NCBI RefSeq assembly: GCF_003056055.1
Contig: NZ_PYFP01000001.1
Span: 1,364,001-1,428,000 of the forward strand
Source of the DNA: Glaciimonas sp. PCH181
GTDB taxonomy: Bacteria > Pseudomonadota > Gammaproteobacteria > Burkholderiales > Burkholderiaceae_D
Direction: 5' to 3'
DNA: 64,000 nucleotides
This document shows positions 8,498-18,745 of this stretch, in pieces. The notes beneath the pieces were generated by a model. It ran no database searches and was not told where the DNA came from. It saw only the letters and a list, made by a program, of their open reading frames with translations. Each line of letters starts with the position of its first letter. The first letter of the stretch is position 1. The position numbers and the translations under genes were made by a program.

Positions 8498-9895
8498 TTA
8501 TTTGGGCACGAAAAATACGGCATTTTCTTTCACCTGCAATCCCGCATCGTCCAGCGCCGTCAGTGTGAAGAAGATTTTGTTCGATCCCGCTTTCCCACTT
8601 TTAGGATCGACACGTACCCGTACCGGCACCGCACGGGAACTAGCCCCGTCCAAATTGACCTCATCCGGAGAAGCCATCGAGATCGTCGGCATGCCCGATA
8701 CCGCAATTTTGTAGCGATGCGCGGTTTCGGCTGTGTTCATGACTTGCAGCCGATACACGTTCTCGATCATGCCATCCTCGACTTCCCGTCCCATTGCGCC
8801 CCGGTCCCGAATGACATCTAGCTTCAACGGTGTGCGCGTAATCAACGCACCAGAAAAAGCCGAGACGATCAGGAAAAGTAAGCCGATATAAATCAGGACG
8901 CGTGGGCGCAATACGCGCTGACGTATCTGTTTAGGTGACAGTCGCTGAGTGATTGCATGCTCGGTCGCATAGCGGATTAATCCCGGCGGTGCGTCGATCT
9001 TCGTCATAACCAGATTACAGGCATCGACGCAGGCAGCGCATCCGATGCATTCATATTGCAAGCCCTGCCGGATATCAATACCAGTCGGGCAAACCTGCAC
9101 GCACATCGAACAATCAATGCATGCCCCCAAAGACTGCGCACCTGCTGTTACCCTGCCCCGTGCACCACGCGGCTCCCCGCGTGTCTTGTCATAGGTAACA
9201 ATCAGCGTATCCTGATCGAACATGGAACTCTGAAAACGCGCATACGGACACATATATTTGCAGACTTGCTCGCGCATCCATCCCGCGTTGCCATAGGTTG
9301 CAAACGCGTAAAACAAAATCCAAAACGATTCCCAGGGGCCAAGCCCCATGCTGCTGACCTCCGCCATCAACGCGTGCACAGGCGTAAAGTACCCAACGAA
9401 GGTGAAGCCGGTCCAGAGTGCAACTAGGCCCCAGACACTATGTTTTGCAGATTTTTTAATCACTCTTGCGACCGACCAAGGCTGTTTATTCAACCGCATC
9501 CGTGCGCTACGCGTCCCCTCTATTTTCCGTTCGACCCACAGAAATATTTCCGTATAGACCGTTTGCGGACAAGCAAATCCGCACCATACGCGCCCAGCAA
9601 TCGCCGTCACCAAAAACAGTGCATAGGCGCAGATAATCAACAGCGCCGCCAGATAGATAAAATCCTGCGGCCACAACACAACGCCGAAAATATAGAATTT
9701 GCGTGCGCCCAGATCAAACAGCACCGCCTGCCGTCCATTCCACTGCAACCATGGCAAGCCATAGAACACCAGTTGCGTCAGCCACACGCATATCCAGCGC
9801 CAGGTCGCATAGCGGCCCTTTGCTTCACGCGGATAAATTTCCTCGCGTGCGGCGTACATCTTGATCACTGCCTCAGGCGGCGCGAGATTATTCAT
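8498..9895 (-). CDS. ccoG: CcoG/FixG cytochrome c oxidase accessory ferredoxin-type protein
   Basis: A 465-residue membrane protein with two 4Fe-4S ferredoxin clusters, reported to act as a cupric reductase in cbb3 oxidase assembly. The sequence shows several membrane segments, a CGFACPQTVYTEIF motif, then CIDCSMCVQVCPTGIDIRQG and CIGCAACVDAC, followed by a C-terminal Ig-like FixG domain (about 345-465). It is 52 bp downstream of ccoP. Length and motif order are standard. Confidence 0.96.
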   Translation of the reverse strand: MNNLAPPEAVIKMYAAREEIYPREAKGRYATWRWICVWLTQLVFYGLPWLQWNGRQAVLFDLGARKFYIFGVVLWPQDFIYLAALLIICAYALFLVTAIAGRVWCGFACPQTVYTEIFLWVERKIEGTRSARMRLNKQPWSVARVIKKSAKHSVWGLVALWTGFTFVGYFTPVHALMAEVSSMGLGPWESFWILFYAFATYGNAGWMREQVCKYMCPYARFQSSMFDQDTLIVTYDKTRGEPRGARGRVTAGAQSLGACIDCSMCVQVCPTGIDIRQGLQYECIGCAACVDACNLVMTKIDAPPGLIRYATEHAITQRLSPKQIRQRVLRPRVLIYIGLLFLIVSAFSGALITRTPLKLDVIRDRGAMGREVEDGMIENVYRLQVMNTAETAHRYKIAVSGMPTISMASPDEVNLDGASSRAVPVRVRVDPKSGKAGSNKIFFTLTALDDAGLQVKENAVFFVPK

Positions 9896-9947
9896 GGCAG
9901 ATCACACTGACGTTAAAAATTGGCGGCAAAGTCCAAAAGCAGCACGA

Positions 9948-10925
9948 TCATTGTTCATAGAGATTTGATTTTTCATTCGACAAGCTCCATACATAGGCGG
10001 CCAGCACGTGGACTTTGGCTTCACCCAAAAAGTCTTTAAATGCGGGCATCGTGTTGTTACGCCCTTTATTGATCGTTTCCATAATGGTTTCCACACCGCC
10101 GCCATATAGCCATATTTTGTCGGTCAAATTCGGTGCTCCCAGCGCCTGATTACCCACTCCGCCCGGACCATGACATCCGGCGCAAGATCCAAATTTTGCT
10201 TTACCGAATATGACCTTGATCGGGTCTGCAGTGGACCCCGACAGACTTAATACATAGTGCGCAACGTTTTCTACATCTTTGTCAGTACCCAGCGCTGCCG
10301 CCATCGATGGCATCTGACCATGACGCCCATACAGAATCGTAGTCTGGATGATGTCCGGTGCGCCGCCATACAGCCAATCCTTGTCCGTCAGATTGGGAAA
10401 CCCTTTGCTGCCGCGTGCATCCGAGCCGTGACACTGCGCACAATACGTCAGAAATAAACGTTCTCCGATCGCATGTGCCTGAGGATCGGCAGCGACGATC
10501 TTGATATCCTGCTGCAAATACTTGTCGAACAAAGGCCCATATTGCGCGTCCGCTTTTTTCAACTCATCCTGATACGCGCCAGTCGATTTCCAACCCAGTT
10601 TTCCGGCGTAACTTCCCAGCCCCGGATACAACACCAGATACACCAAACCGAACACGATGGTGATATAAAACAACCACATCCACCAACGCGGCATGGGCGT
10701 ATTCAGCTCAGTCAGATCGCCATCCCAGACGTGCCCGGTGGTGCCTACTTGCGCAACGGCTGACGCTGGCGCATCCAAGGTAATCGATGTTGCTGCTAAT
10801 GGATCAACTGGCAAAACGACCTTGTGACGTGACTGCGACCATAGTAATAAACCGCATCCAAAAATGCTGAGCAACGTCAATACGGTAATGTAAATACTCC
10901 AGAATCCACTGGTAAAATCAGCCAT
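9948..10925 (-). CDS. ccoP: cbb3-type cytochrome c oxidase subunit III (diheme cytochrome c)
   Basis: Diheme subunit of 325 residues that passes electrons into the oxidase. Two transmembrane segments (about 8-30 and about 82-103) precede two cytochrome c domains with heme motifs CAQCH (FLTYCAQCHGSDARG) and CAGCH (KFGSCAGCHGPGG). Axial Met candidates lie in GQMPSM and NTMPAF. Its start overlaps ccoQ by 8 bp, indicating translational coupling. Confidence 0.96.
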   Translation of the reverse strand: MADFTSGFWSIYITVLTLLSIFGCGLLLWSQSRHKVVLPVDPLAATSITLDAPASAVAQVGTTGHVWDGDLTELNTPMPRWWMWLFYITIVFGLVYLVLYPGLGSYAGKLGWKSTGAYQDELKKADAQYGPLFDKYLQQDIKIVAADPQAHAIGERLFLTYCAQCHGSDARGSKGFPNLTDKDWLYGGAPDIIQTTILYGRHGQMPSMAAALGTDKDVENVAHYVLSLSGSTADPIKVIFGKAKFGSCAGCHGPGGVGNQALGAPNLTDKIWLYGGGVETIMETINKGRNNTMPAFKDFLGEAKVHVLAAYVWSLSNEKSNLYEQ

Positions 10926-11127
10926 GACGATCCTCCGTTTGCGGCGCTGTCTGATCTTTCAGCGTGACGCCTTCATAGTCATCATCATCAAACGGCAAGC
11001 GCGCAATAGCATCAAAATCGCTGCTGCTTTTAACGCAATACGTCCAGCCGAGAATGCCTAAAAATGTGGCCAGACTAATAACCGTCATCACGATGCTGGC
11101 GTTAGAAAAAATATTCTCGATAGCCAT
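10918..11127 (-). CDS. ccoQ: cbb3-type oxidase small subunit CcoQ
   Basis: A 69-residue protein with one membrane helix (about 12-31) ending GWTYC, then an acidic, Asp-rich tail (FDDDDYEG). This is the typical CcoQ/FixQ form, which stabilises the core complex. It lies 2 bp after ccoO and overlaps ccoP. Confidence 0.92.
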   Translation of the reverse strand: MAIENIFSNASIVMTVISLATFLGILGWTYCVKSSSDFDAIARLPFDDDDYEGVTLKDQTAPQTEDRHG

Positions 11128-11129
11128 GA

Positions 11130-11744
11130 TCAGTTCCTCGCCTTGATCAATATTCCTAATCCTTGCAGAAAAGCGATCAACGCATCCTGCTCGGTTTTGC
11201 CTTCTAGCGTACCCGGGGCCAGCGTGATTTCCGCTTCCGAATACGGCACGCCGAGCCGCTTCAACGCATGCATTTTCGCGACCACATCATCGGGAACCAA
11301 CGGTGTCGTCGCCAGCCACGGATAGCCCGGCATATTCGATTCAGGCACCACGTCACGCGGATTATTCAAATGCGTGCGATGCCATTCATCGCTATACCGC
11401 CCACCCACCCGCGCCAGATCTGGCCCGGTCCGCTTCGATCCCCACTGAAACGGATGGTCATACACAAATTCACCTGCCACCGAATAATGGCCATAGCGCT
11501 CAGTCTCGGCGCGGAACGGACGGATCATTTGCGAATGACATCCATAGCAGCCCTCACGCAGATAAATGTCACGCCCGACAAGTCTTAGCGGAGAGTACGG
11601 TTTTAGTCCGGTAATCGGCTCGGTGGTCGAACGCTGGAAAAACAGCGGCACAATTTCGACCAGACCACCGACGCTGACGACCAGTACCACCAGCGCAATC
11701 AGGAGCCATGGATTCTTTTCGATCCATGCATGGGAAAATTTCAT
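11130..11744 (-). CDS. ccoO: cbb3-type cytochrome c oxidase subunit II (monoheme)
   Basis: Monoheme cytochrome c subunit of 204 residues. One N-terminal membrane anchor (about 15-35) precedes the heme motif CYGCH in [14 protein letters not shown], with an axial Met candidate in [10 protein letters not shown]. The start has AAGGAGT upstream and is 15 bp from ccoN. Length is normal. Confidence 0.96.
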   Translation of the reverse strand: MKFSHAWIEKNPWLLIALVVLVVSVGGLVEIVPLFFQRSTTEPITGLKPYSPLRLVGRDIYLREGCYGCHSQMIRPFRAETERYGHYSVAGEFVYDHPFQWGSKRTGPDLARVGGRYSDEWHRTHLNNPRDVVPESNMPGYPWLATTPLVPDDVVAKMHALKRLGVPYSEAEITLAPGTLEGKTEQDALIAFLQGLGILIKARN

Positions 11745-11759
11745 TGTTGACTCCTTATA

Positions 11760-13187
11760 TCAAGCGGCTAAAGGTAAGAGAGATGGAATTCGTCCCTCGA
11801 CAGCGACCCCGTCGCGCATGGTCATGAAGGTGTTGTAAGCCATCATCAACATGCCCGAGAGGTATAGCAGACCGCCGCTAAACCGGATCACGTAGTAAGG
11901 AAAAGTTGCCTTCACGCCTTCAACAAACGAGTACGTCAGCGTGCCGTCGGCATTAACGGCGCGCCACATCAATCCCTGCATCACCCCGGCGATCCACATC
12001 GAGGCGATGTACAGCACAATGCCAATCGTCGCGACCCAAAAATGGGTCTCAACCAGACGCATGCTCCACATTTCGCGTTTTCCAGACAAGCGCGGAATCA
12101 AGTAATAAATTGAACCCATAGTAATGAATCCGACCCAGCCGAGCGCCCCGGAGTGGACATGCGCGATGCCCCAATCTGTGTAATGCGACAGCGAATTGAC
12201 GGTCTTGATGGCCATCATCGGGCCTTCAAAAGTGGCCATTCCATAGAACGATAACGATACGATCAAAAATTTGAGAATCGGGTCAGAACGCAATTTATGC
12301 CATGCGCCAGACAGCGTCATCATCCCGTTAATCATGCCGCCCCAGGATGGCGCCAACAGGATCAGAGAAAACACCATGCCTAGCGATTGGGTCCAGTCAG
12401 GCAAGGCGGTGTAATGCAGATGATGGGGTCCGGCCCACATATACGTAAAAATCAGCGCCCAGAAATGCACGATAGATAGGCGATACGAATACACAGGGCG
12501 TTCTGCTTGCTTGGGAATGAAGTAATACACCATGCCGAGATAGCCCGCAGTCAGAATAAAGCCGACCGCATTGTGTCCATACCACCACTGGATCATGGCG
12601 TCTTGCACACCGGCATAGGCAGAGTACGACTTCCACATCGATGCAGGCATGCTGGCACCGTTGACCACGTGCAGCAACGTTACGGCAATAATGTAAGCGC
12701 CAAAAAACCAGTTCGCCACATAGATATGCTTCACTTTGCGCTTGATCAGCGTGCCGAAAAATACGATTGCGTAAGCGATCCAGACGATGGCGATCAGGAT
12801 CGTGATCGGCCATTCCAGTTCTGCATATTCTTTGCCACGCGTCAGGCCCATCGGTAACGTGATGACCGCTGCGATCAACACCGTTTGCCAGCCCCAAAAG
12901 GTGAAAGCTGCCAACTTGTCCGAGAATAGCCGTACCTGACAGGTGCGCTGCACGACATAATAAGAAGTCGCAAACAAGCCACATACACCAAACGCAAAAA
13001 TAACAGCGTTGGTATGCAAAGGCCGCAAGCGTCCGTAACTTAACCACGGTATATCGAAATTAAGTGCTGGCCACGCAAGTTGTGCGGCAATAAAAACACC
13101 GACCATCATGCCCACCACACCCCAGACCACGGTTGCGATCGTGAACTGCTTGACGACCTTGTAGTTATAGTTCAGTTCTGTGTCCAA
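11760..13187 (-). CDS. ccoN: cbb3-type cytochrome c oxidase catalytic subunit I
   Basis: Heme-copper oxidase catalytic subunit with 12 membrane helices that reduces oxygen with high affinity. His ligands are seen in [12 protein letters not shown], in the Cu-B site ([10 protein letters not shown]), in [16 protein letters not shown] and in [13 protein letters not shown] choose the TTG at 13187 (475 residues): GGAG lies 7 nt upstream, the protein then begins just before the family-typical NYNYKVV, and it is compatible with the FNR box. An ATG at 13247 would place the coding start only 3 bp from that box. First gene of ccoNOQPGH plus the small membrane gene. Confidence 0.95.
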   Translation of the reverse strand: MDTELNYNYKVVKQFTIATVVWGVVGMMVGVFIAAQLAWPALNFDIPWLSYGRLRPLHTNAVIFAFGVCGLFATSYYVVQRTCQVRLFSDKLAAFTFWGWQTVLIAAVITLPMGLTRGKEYAELEWPITILIAIVWIAYAIVFFGTLIKRKVKHIYVANWFFGAYIIAVTLLHVVNGASMPASMWKSYSAYAGVQDAMIQWWYGHNAVGFILTAGYLGMVYYFIPKQAERPVYSYRLSIVHFWALIFTYMWAGPHHLHYTALPDWTQSLGMVFSLILLAPSWGGMINGMMTLSGAWHKLRSDPILKFLIVSLSFYGMATFEGPMMAIKTVNSLSHYTDWGIAHVHSGALGWVGFITMGSIYYLIPRLSGKREMWSMRLVETHFWVATIGIVLYIASMWIAGVMQGLMWRAVNADGTLTYSFVEGVKATFPYYVIRFSGGLLYLSGMLMMAYNTFMTMRDGVAVEGRIPSLLPLAA

Positions 13188-13249
13188 AAGAGTTCTCCGA
13201 AATTGCAACGATGACGGAGCGAGAGTAAAAGTTTGGGCACTTAACATCT

Positions 13250-13263
13250 TTGATGTGAATCAA
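13250..13263 (-). promoter_or_regulatory. FNR box of the ccoNOQP promoter
   Basis: TTGATGTGAATCAA is an exact FNR consensus. The centre at 13256.5 predicts transcription from about 13215 with a 28-nt leader to the TTG start of ccoN. A weak -10 (TACTCT) lies at 13222-13227. Confidence 0.88.
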
Positions 13264-13332
13264 ATTACATCGCAATTGACAGTAATTGAACGATGTCATT
13301 GCAGTCTGCGGGAACTAATGCAGATGGACTAT

Positions 13333-13524
13333 TTATCCATCGCCATCCGGTCTGACATTTTCAGATTTTTGGTTGATTTCAGGGCGATCATCGTCATGCA
13401 AAATCCGTAAGGCCGGACCGATCATGTCATCAAATTGCCCGCTATCGGACATCCTGAAAAATAGCCAGATCGCAATGAAGACGATGCCAATGCTGAGTGG
13501 AACGAGCAGAAAAAGTGCCTCCAT
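13333..13524 (-). CDS. ccoS: CcoS cbb3 oxidase assembly protein
   Basis: A 63-residue protein with one N-terminal membrane helix (LFLLVPLSIGIVFIAIWLFF), a central SGQFDD motif typical of CcoS, and a polar acidic tail. The ATG at 13524 is preferred over a GTG 9 bp upstream because AAAGGTG gives proper spacing to the ATG. It follows ccoI by 11 bp and is the last gene of hemN-safE-ccoI-ccoS. CcoS is needed for cofactor insertion in cbb3 oxidase. Confidence 0.9.
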   Translation of the reverse strand: MEALFLLVPLSIGIVFIAIWLFFRMSDSGQFDDMIGPALRILHDDDRPEINQKSENVRPDGDG

Positions 13525-13535
13525 AATCAGCACCT

Positions 13536-16118
13536 TTACATTGAAGAAGTTCGCAAGGATGGCGACGTTACCAATGCCCCCGTGGCAGCCTCAATGCCGT
13601 CGCCCGACTTATGCTTTATTCGCCGCAAACGCAATGCGTTTAGTACGACTACGGCCGAACTGACAGACATGCCGATCCCGGATAACCAGGGATTCAGCAA
13701 TCCAAGCGCGGCAGCAGGTATTGCCACCAGGTTATACAGTAGCGCCCACGTCAGATTCTGTCGTATCACAGAGAGCGTCTGCGCCGCCGTCGCATCCACT
13801 TCCGAGAGCGACGATAAGCGGCCCGACAGCAGCACACAATCGGCGTGCATCTGGGCCAGCGCCGCGCCATTCCCCATCGCAAAGGACACATCGGCCGCGC
13901 GCAATACGGCAGCATCATTAATGCCATCGCCAACCATTGCCACAATTGCCCCATCGCCTTGCAACGCCTGAACGTAGGCCAATTTTTGTTCGGGCAGGTA
14001 CTCACCCAACGCGGTGCTTATCCCCAGCGCCTCCGCAACATGCCGCGCAACAGCTTGCTGATCGCCGCTGAGCAGAATGACAGTTTTTCCCGCGGCACGG
14101 AAATGGCTGACAACCTGCCGCGCATCGCTGCGCAAGCCGTCGGCCACATCAAAACGGGCAAGCCAGTTAGCACGCGAACCCAGATAGATTGAAGTTACGC
14201 CCACTGCGGCTTGTGCGGTAACCGAGTAACCGGCCAATTTCTCAACGAAAGCAGCAGCCCCAAAACGGAAAAGTACACCATCGACGCTGCCTTCCAATCC
14301 CTGCCCGGCAACCTCGCGCACATCATTGACACAGCTAGCGGCAAGGGGCGATAAATCACTTTCTTGTTGTCGGCTCCGATCTTTCGCCGCATCGACAATC
14401 GCGCCAGCCAGAGGATGCGCACTGAATACCTCTAACGCTGCGGCAACTTGCAAACACCATTCTGGCGATGCAATCCCGAGCGTTTCTATATTCTGCAAAA
14501 CCGGCTTGCCGACAGTCAATGTGCCGGTCTTATCAAAAATAATATGCGTGGCGCGATGCAATGTTTCTAATACGTGCGGCTGCACGATCAGGATCTTTCG
14601 CCGTACCAATCGGTCGGTCGCGGCAGCCAGCGCAGTAGGAGTGGCAAGCGATAATGCGCATGGGCAGGACACCACCAGCACGGCAATCGCAATCGGCCAC
14701 GCACGCGCTGGATCAATCCATTGCCACAGAAAAAATACCACCACCGCGAACAAGAGGAGTCCGCCGACAAACCATGCCGCGACTTTGTCAGCCCATAACG
14801 ACAGTTGCGGCTTACCCTGTCCTGCGCGCACGATCAATTGCATCAACACAGACAGCGTGCTGTCCGCGCTGGCGTGTGTGACCCGCATCACAATCGGCTG
14901 GGTCGCATTGATTGCCCCCCCGGGCAAATTCGCCCCAATCGTCTTGGACTGCGCCTGACTTTCGCCGGTCAGCAACGACACATCGACGGTAGTCGTGCCT
15001 TCAAGAATCACACCATCGGCAGCAATCGCGTCGCCCGGCTTGATCAGGATGACATCGTCCGCACGCAATTGCGCCGCCGGTATCAGTTCGGTATCGCGGC
15101 AAAACGGATATCCCGGCATGCGCCATGCCGAGGCAGGCAAGGCGTGATGCAAATTATCCAATGCCGAAGCCGCCTTGCGCCGCGCCATAAGCTCCAGATA
15201 TCTGCTGCATAACAATAAGAAAATAAACATCGTAAGCGAATCAAAATACACGTCGCCATGGCCCCGCAAGGTTGCCATCACGCTGCCGCCGAAAGCAGCC
15301 ACAATGCCGATCGATACGGGCACGTCCATGCCCAGCCAGCGATGTTTCAGATTGATCCATGCGCCATAAAAGAACGGCTGCGCCGAATAACAAATCGCTG
15401 GCAAAGTTAATAACAATCCAGCCCATCGCATCAGGCTGGTCATTGCTTCATCCATCGTGCCGTCGGTGGCCAGATAGACCGGCAGCGCATACATCATCAC
15501 CTGCATCATCGATAAGCCAGCAATAAACAGCTGGCGAAAAAGTTTTTTTCTGGTGCGCTCTAATTGTTCGCCATGTCTGACCGGATCAAACGGATAAGCT
15601 GCGTAGCCGATTTCCCGCAGCGATTTCAGGATGTCGCTGGGCTTGCAGACCGTCTTGTTCCAGCGCACATGGAGGCATTCGGTAGAGACATTTACATTGA
15701 TGCTGCACATGCCGGGCAAGCGTGCTAATCGGCGCTCGATCAACCAAACGCAGGCAGCACAGCGGATGCCTTCTATCGAAAAAGCAGCCTCGCACGTTTC
15801 CATCGCGGGATCGGTTGTCGTTTGCCCGGCTTGCTCCACTGCCGAAGTGTGGGCGTCGTCGTATAACTGAAGTTCGGGCGGGATCAAGGTCTCTTGCGCG
15901 GCCGTCACCGAAAACCATTTGCGTGTGCTATAAAAATCACACAAGCCGTTATCGACAATGCATTGCGCGACGGTCTGACAGCCGGGGCAACACATCGGCC
16001 GCATGACGCCATCAATCAGAACCTGCCAACTTTTTCCTTCTGTTTCGAGGGGCACAGGCAAACCGCAATGAAAACAGCCCGGCACAACTTGCGGCGATCC
16101 ACACAGCACCGCGCTCAC
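13536..16118 (-). CDS. ccoI: CcoI/FixI copper-transporting P1B-type ATPase
   Basis: An 860-residue copper P-type ATPase that supplies copper for the cbb3 oxidase. In order: a Cys-rich N-terminal metal-binding segment (CFHCGLPVP, then CCPGCQTVA), an HMA domain (GIRCAACVWLIE), membrane helices, a TGES actuator loop (LLTGESQAQS), the CPC transport motif (VVSCPCALSLATP), the DKTGTLTVGKP phosphorylation site and the GDGINDAAVL hinge. The length is at the upper end for the family owing to the N-terminal segment. It overlaps the upstream SafE-like gene by 4 bp (ATGA). Confidence 0.95.
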   Translation of the reverse strand: MSAVLCGSPQVVPGCFHCGLPVPLETEGKSWQVLIDGVMRPMCCPGCQTVAQCIVDNGLCDFYSTRKWFSVTAAQETLIPPELQLYDDAHTSAVEQAGQTTTDPAMETCEAAFSIEGIRCAACVWLIERRLARLPGMCSINVNVSTECLHVRWNKTVCKPSDILKSLREIGYAAYPFDPVRHGEQLERTRKKLFRQLFIAGLSMMQVMMYALPVYLATDGTMDEAMTSLMRWAGLLLTLPAICYSAQPFFYGAWINLKHRWLGMDVPVSIGIVAAFGGSVMATLRGHGDVYFDSLTMFIFLLLCSRYLELMARRKAASALDNLHHALPASAWRMPGYPFCRDTELIPAAQLRADDVILIKPGDAIAADGVILEGTTTVDVSLLTGESQAQSKTIGANLPGGAINATQPIVMRVTHASADSTLSVLMQLIVRAGQGKPQLSLWADKVAAWFVGGLLLFAVVVFFLWQWIDPARAWPIAIAVLVVSCPCALSLATPTALAAATDRLVRRKILIVQPHVLETLHRATHIIFDKTGTLTVGKPVLQNIETLGIASPEWCLQVAAALEVFSAHPLAGAIVDAAKDRSRQQESDLSPLAASCVNDVREVAGQGLEGSVDGVLFRFGAAAFVEKLAGYSVTAQAAVGVTSIYLGSRANWLARFDVADGLRSDARQVVSHFRAAGKTVILLSGDQQAVARHVAEALGISTALGEYLPEQKLAYVQALQGDGAIVAMVGDGINDAAVLRAADVSFAMGNGAALAQMHADCVLLSGRLSSLSEVDATAAQTLSVIRQNLTWALLYNLVAIPAAALGLLNPWLSGIGMSVSSAVVVLNALRLRRIKHKSGDGIEAATGALVTSPSLRTSSM

Positions 16119-16903
16119 GGTTTATCCCCTACCCCGGTCACCGTGGTGCAGACTGTATCCAGCCAGTGCACAGGCAAACCATGCGCGGCACGGTATAAGC
16201 CCAGCACGCCAAAACTCAGGACAATCACGCCGCTAATCACACGCACCGGACGGCGCTGTAGCCAATTTTTCAGCCTTGCGCCGACCATCCCCATCGCCAG
16301 TAAAGTTGGCAACGTTCCCAGACCGAAAGCCAGCATGACCGCCGCCCCGGACAACGCCGAACCGCTGAGCATCGCTGTCAGCAATACGCTATACACCATC
16401 CCGCAAGGCAGCCAGCCCCATAAGCCGCCCAGCGCAAACATCTTTAACGGACTAAAGCGCCCTTCAAGTGGCATTAAATATTTCATCAGCGGCTGTATCC
16501 GTCGCCATAATGCTTGTCCAATGGATTCCAACCGGACAATCCCACGCCACGCATCCATTAAATACAAGCCGAGCGCCACCAACATCAGATTGGCCAGCCA
16601 ATAGCCCACCGCCTGTATCAGCGCCCCGCCTACCAAGAAGCGCAACCCGCCTGCGAAGCCGCCGACGATTGCCCCCGCGATGGCATAACTTCCAATCCGT
16701 CCCACGTTATACGCAACTACCCGCGAGACCCCATCCAGCCCCGACACCGCAGTGGCCCGGCGGGCGATAACCGCTACGGGAAATTTTTTTACCGGCGTTG
16801 AGGCGACGGAGAATGCGCTCACAATCCCTCCGCACATTCCCACGCAATGCACACTGCCAAGCAGGCCAACCATAAAGAGAGGGAACAGGCTAAGCACGGT
16901 CAT
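16115..16903 (-). CDS. TauE/SafE (DsbD-2-like) membrane protein of the cco assembly operon
   Basis: A 262-residue inner-membrane protein with about six helices and a conserved HCVGMCGG motif in the first helix. This belongs to the sulfite exporter TauE/SafE or DsbD_2 group regularly found next to ccoI/ccoS and hemN. The start at 16903 is chosen because the first helix follows at once; the longer frame lies inside hemN. It starts 11 bp after hemN and overlaps ccoI by 4 bp. The Cys pair suggests a metal or thiol role in oxidase assembly; this is inference from context. Confidence 0.88.
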   Translation of the reverse strand: MTVLSLFPLFMVGLLGSVHCVGMCGGIVSAFSVASTPVKKFPVAVIARRATAVSGLDGVSRVVAYNVGRIGSYAIAGAIVGGFAGGLRFLVGGALIQAVGYWLANLMLVALGLYLMDAWRGIVRLESIGQALWRRIQPLMKYLMPLEGRFSPLKMFALGGLWGWLPCGMVYSVLLTAMLSGSALSGAAVMLAFGLGTLPTLLAMGMVGARLKNWLQRRPVRVISGVIVLSFGVLGLYRAAHGLPVHWLDTVCTTVTGVGDKP

Positions 16904-16914
16904 GGTTGCCCCAC

Positions 16915-18333
16915 TCAGATGGTCTTTGAATAACGTAACGAGGCGGATTTGGCATACAGATAACGATCGAACACCATGCAAATATTGCGAATCAGCAAGC
17001 GTCCTTTTGCGGTAACGGTGAGCCATTCGGCATCGATGTCCAGCAAGCCGTCCTGCGCCAGACCAGATATTGCCACCAGCTCGGTTGCAAAATAATCATT
17101 GAAAGTGATGGGATAGGCTTCTTCAATCGAGGCAATGGATAATTCAAAATTGCACATAAGCATTTGAATAATCACGCGCCGCAGCACATCATCCATTGTC
17201 AATTTGATGCCACGCGCAATCGGCAATTCATTTTTTTCAATCAGGTCGTAATAGGCGTCGAGTGTCTTGACGTTCTGACTATAAGTCGCGGCCACCGCGC
17301 TGATTGCCGATACGCCGCAAGACACAAGATCGGCATCCGCGTGGGTTGAATATCCCTGAAAATTACGATGCAACCTTCCATGTCGCTGCGCGACCGCCAG
17401 TTCGTCAGTCGGCTTTGCAAAATGGTCCATGCCGATGTAAACATAGCCAGCATCCGTCAGCCGTTTGATACACAAAGACAGCATATCGAGCTTGGCCTCA
17501 GCGCTGGGCAAGTCCTGCTCGACAATGCGCCGCTGCGGCTTAAATAAGTGCGGCATATGCGCATAGTTGTAGACGGCAATACGATCTGGATTTGCTTTGA
17601 TAACCTTCGCCAGCGTCTGCCCCATGGTAATGACGTTTTGTTGCGGCAGACCATAAATCAGATCGATGCTGATCGAGCGAAACCGCGCATCTCGGGCGGC
17701 ATTAATAATCTCTAGCGTCTGAGCTTCCGGTTGAATCCGATTAACTGCTTTTTGCACGTGCGGATCGAAATCCTGAACACCCAGACTAATCCGGTTAAAG
17801 CCCTGCGCACGCAGGTGATGTACACGCTCTGCGGAGACTGTACGTGGATCGATTTCAATCGAATATTCACCGACATCATCCGGCGCAAATTGAAACCAGC
17901 GCCGCAGATACGCCATCAGATTAGCCATCTGACCATTTGAAAGATACGTCGGCGTACCACCGCCAAAGTGCAATTGCGCCACCTGATTCATCCCGGAAAA
18001 TAATCTTCCCTGCATAGCTATTTCGCGTTTCAGATAGCTAAGATAAATCGCCGCTTTCTCACGGTTTTTAGTCACAATTTTATTACAAGCACAGTAATAG
18101 CAGACCGTATCGCAGAATGGAATATGCAGATAAAGCGATAGTGCATTTTTGCTGCCACGTGTGCGTAAGCTGGCGACCGCTTGCAAGTAATCGCGATAGC
18201 CGAAGGCTTCAGTAAATCGATCCGCTGTGGGATAAGACGTATACCGTGGCCCCAGTTGCTGTAGCTTGTTAACCAGTTCGGGATTGATGTCTACAATCGG
18301 AATTGCTACTGCCGGTATTGTGGATGCCACCAT
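16915..18333 (-). CDS. hemN: Oxygen-independent coproporphyrinogen III oxidase (HemN)
   Basis: Radical-SAM enzyme of 472 residues that decarboxylates coproporphyrinogen III in heme synthesis without oxygen. The motif PFCDTVCYYCACNK (CxxxCxxC plus a fourth Cys) and the HFGGGTPTYL glycine-rich SAM contact are clear, as are the substrate-pocket residues in RISLGVQDFD and the C-terminal HemN domain (about 360-450). Its own FNR box (18416-18429) lies 83 bp upstream. It heads the operon hemN-safE-ccoI-ccoS, joining heme supply to copper supply for the oxidase. Confidence 0.96.
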   Translation of the reverse strand: MVASTIPAVAIPIVDINPELVNKLQQLGPRYTSYPTADRFTEAFGYRDYLQAVASLRTRGSKNALSLYLHIPFCDTVCYYCACNKIVTKNREKAAIYLSYLKREIAMQGRLFSGMNQVAQLHFGGGTPTYLSNGQMANLMAYLRRWFQFAPDDVGEYSIEIDPRTVSAERVHHLRAQGFNRISLGVQDFDPHVQKAVNRIQPEAQTLEIINAARDARFRSISIDLIYGLPQQNVITMGQTLAKVIKANPDRIAVYNYAHMPHLFKPQRRIVEQDLPSAEAKLDMLSLCIKRLTDAGYVYIGMDHFAKPTDELAVAQRHGRLHRNFQGYSTHADADLVSCGVSAISAVAATYSQNVKTLDAYYDLIEKNELPIARGIKLTMDDVLRRVIIQMLMCNFELSIASIEEAYPITFNDYFATELVAISGLAQDGLLDIDAEWLTVTAKGRLLIRNICMVFDRYLYAKSASLRYSKTI

Positions 18334-18415
18334 TATTTACACTCCGCTGCTGGCCGCACCAAAGTTGGATCGCGGCCTGATCGACGCAGTGTAAAGATGC
18401 CAATCCGCAAAAACT

Positions 18416-18429
18416 TTGACTTACATCAA
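18416..18429 (-). promoter_or_regulatory. FNR box of the hemN operon
   Basis: TTGACTTACATCAA fits the consensus. The centre at 18422.5 predicts a start near 18381 (48-nt leader) with a -10-like TACACT at 18388-18393. Confidence 0.85.
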
Positions 18430-18506
18430 ATCTGCGCAAACCCGCTGCCAAAGTTAATCTAGCCTTGCCTACAAACCAATACTGAAAATCGCTGCGACTT
18501 GCGTAT

Positions 18507-18520
18507 TTGATGTGGATCAA
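18507..18520 (+). promoter_or_regulatory. FNR box between hemN and the second usp
   Basis: TTGATGTGGATCAA is an exact consensus, 91 bp from the hemN box. It probably drives the rightward usp at 18746. A start at about 18555 would leave a long leader of roughly 190 nt, with TGCAAT at 18543-18548 as a possible -10. It could also add to hemN control. Confidence 0.75.
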
Positions 18521-18745
18521 ATTTCGGCAAAAGATGCATTGGTGCAATCGTTTGTTTCTGGACTCTCTTGGTCTTAACACCTACATTAAAGATGAACGCG
18601 CTTGAATCGTTAGTCCGATTCGGGTATGGATTGCCACTTCAATAGATGTTTGTCGATTCACCTATCAGCTGTAGCAATCAAGAGCGTATTTACCTGGCGC
18701 AAAGGCCAGGACCTGCAATATGCAGCATCAAAGAGAGGCAATTCC

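Noticed and set aside
13188..13247. Upstream in-frame ATG for ccoN
   Set aside because: Conflicts with the FNR box position and with the conserved N-terminus; a TTG with a good ribosome site lies downstream.
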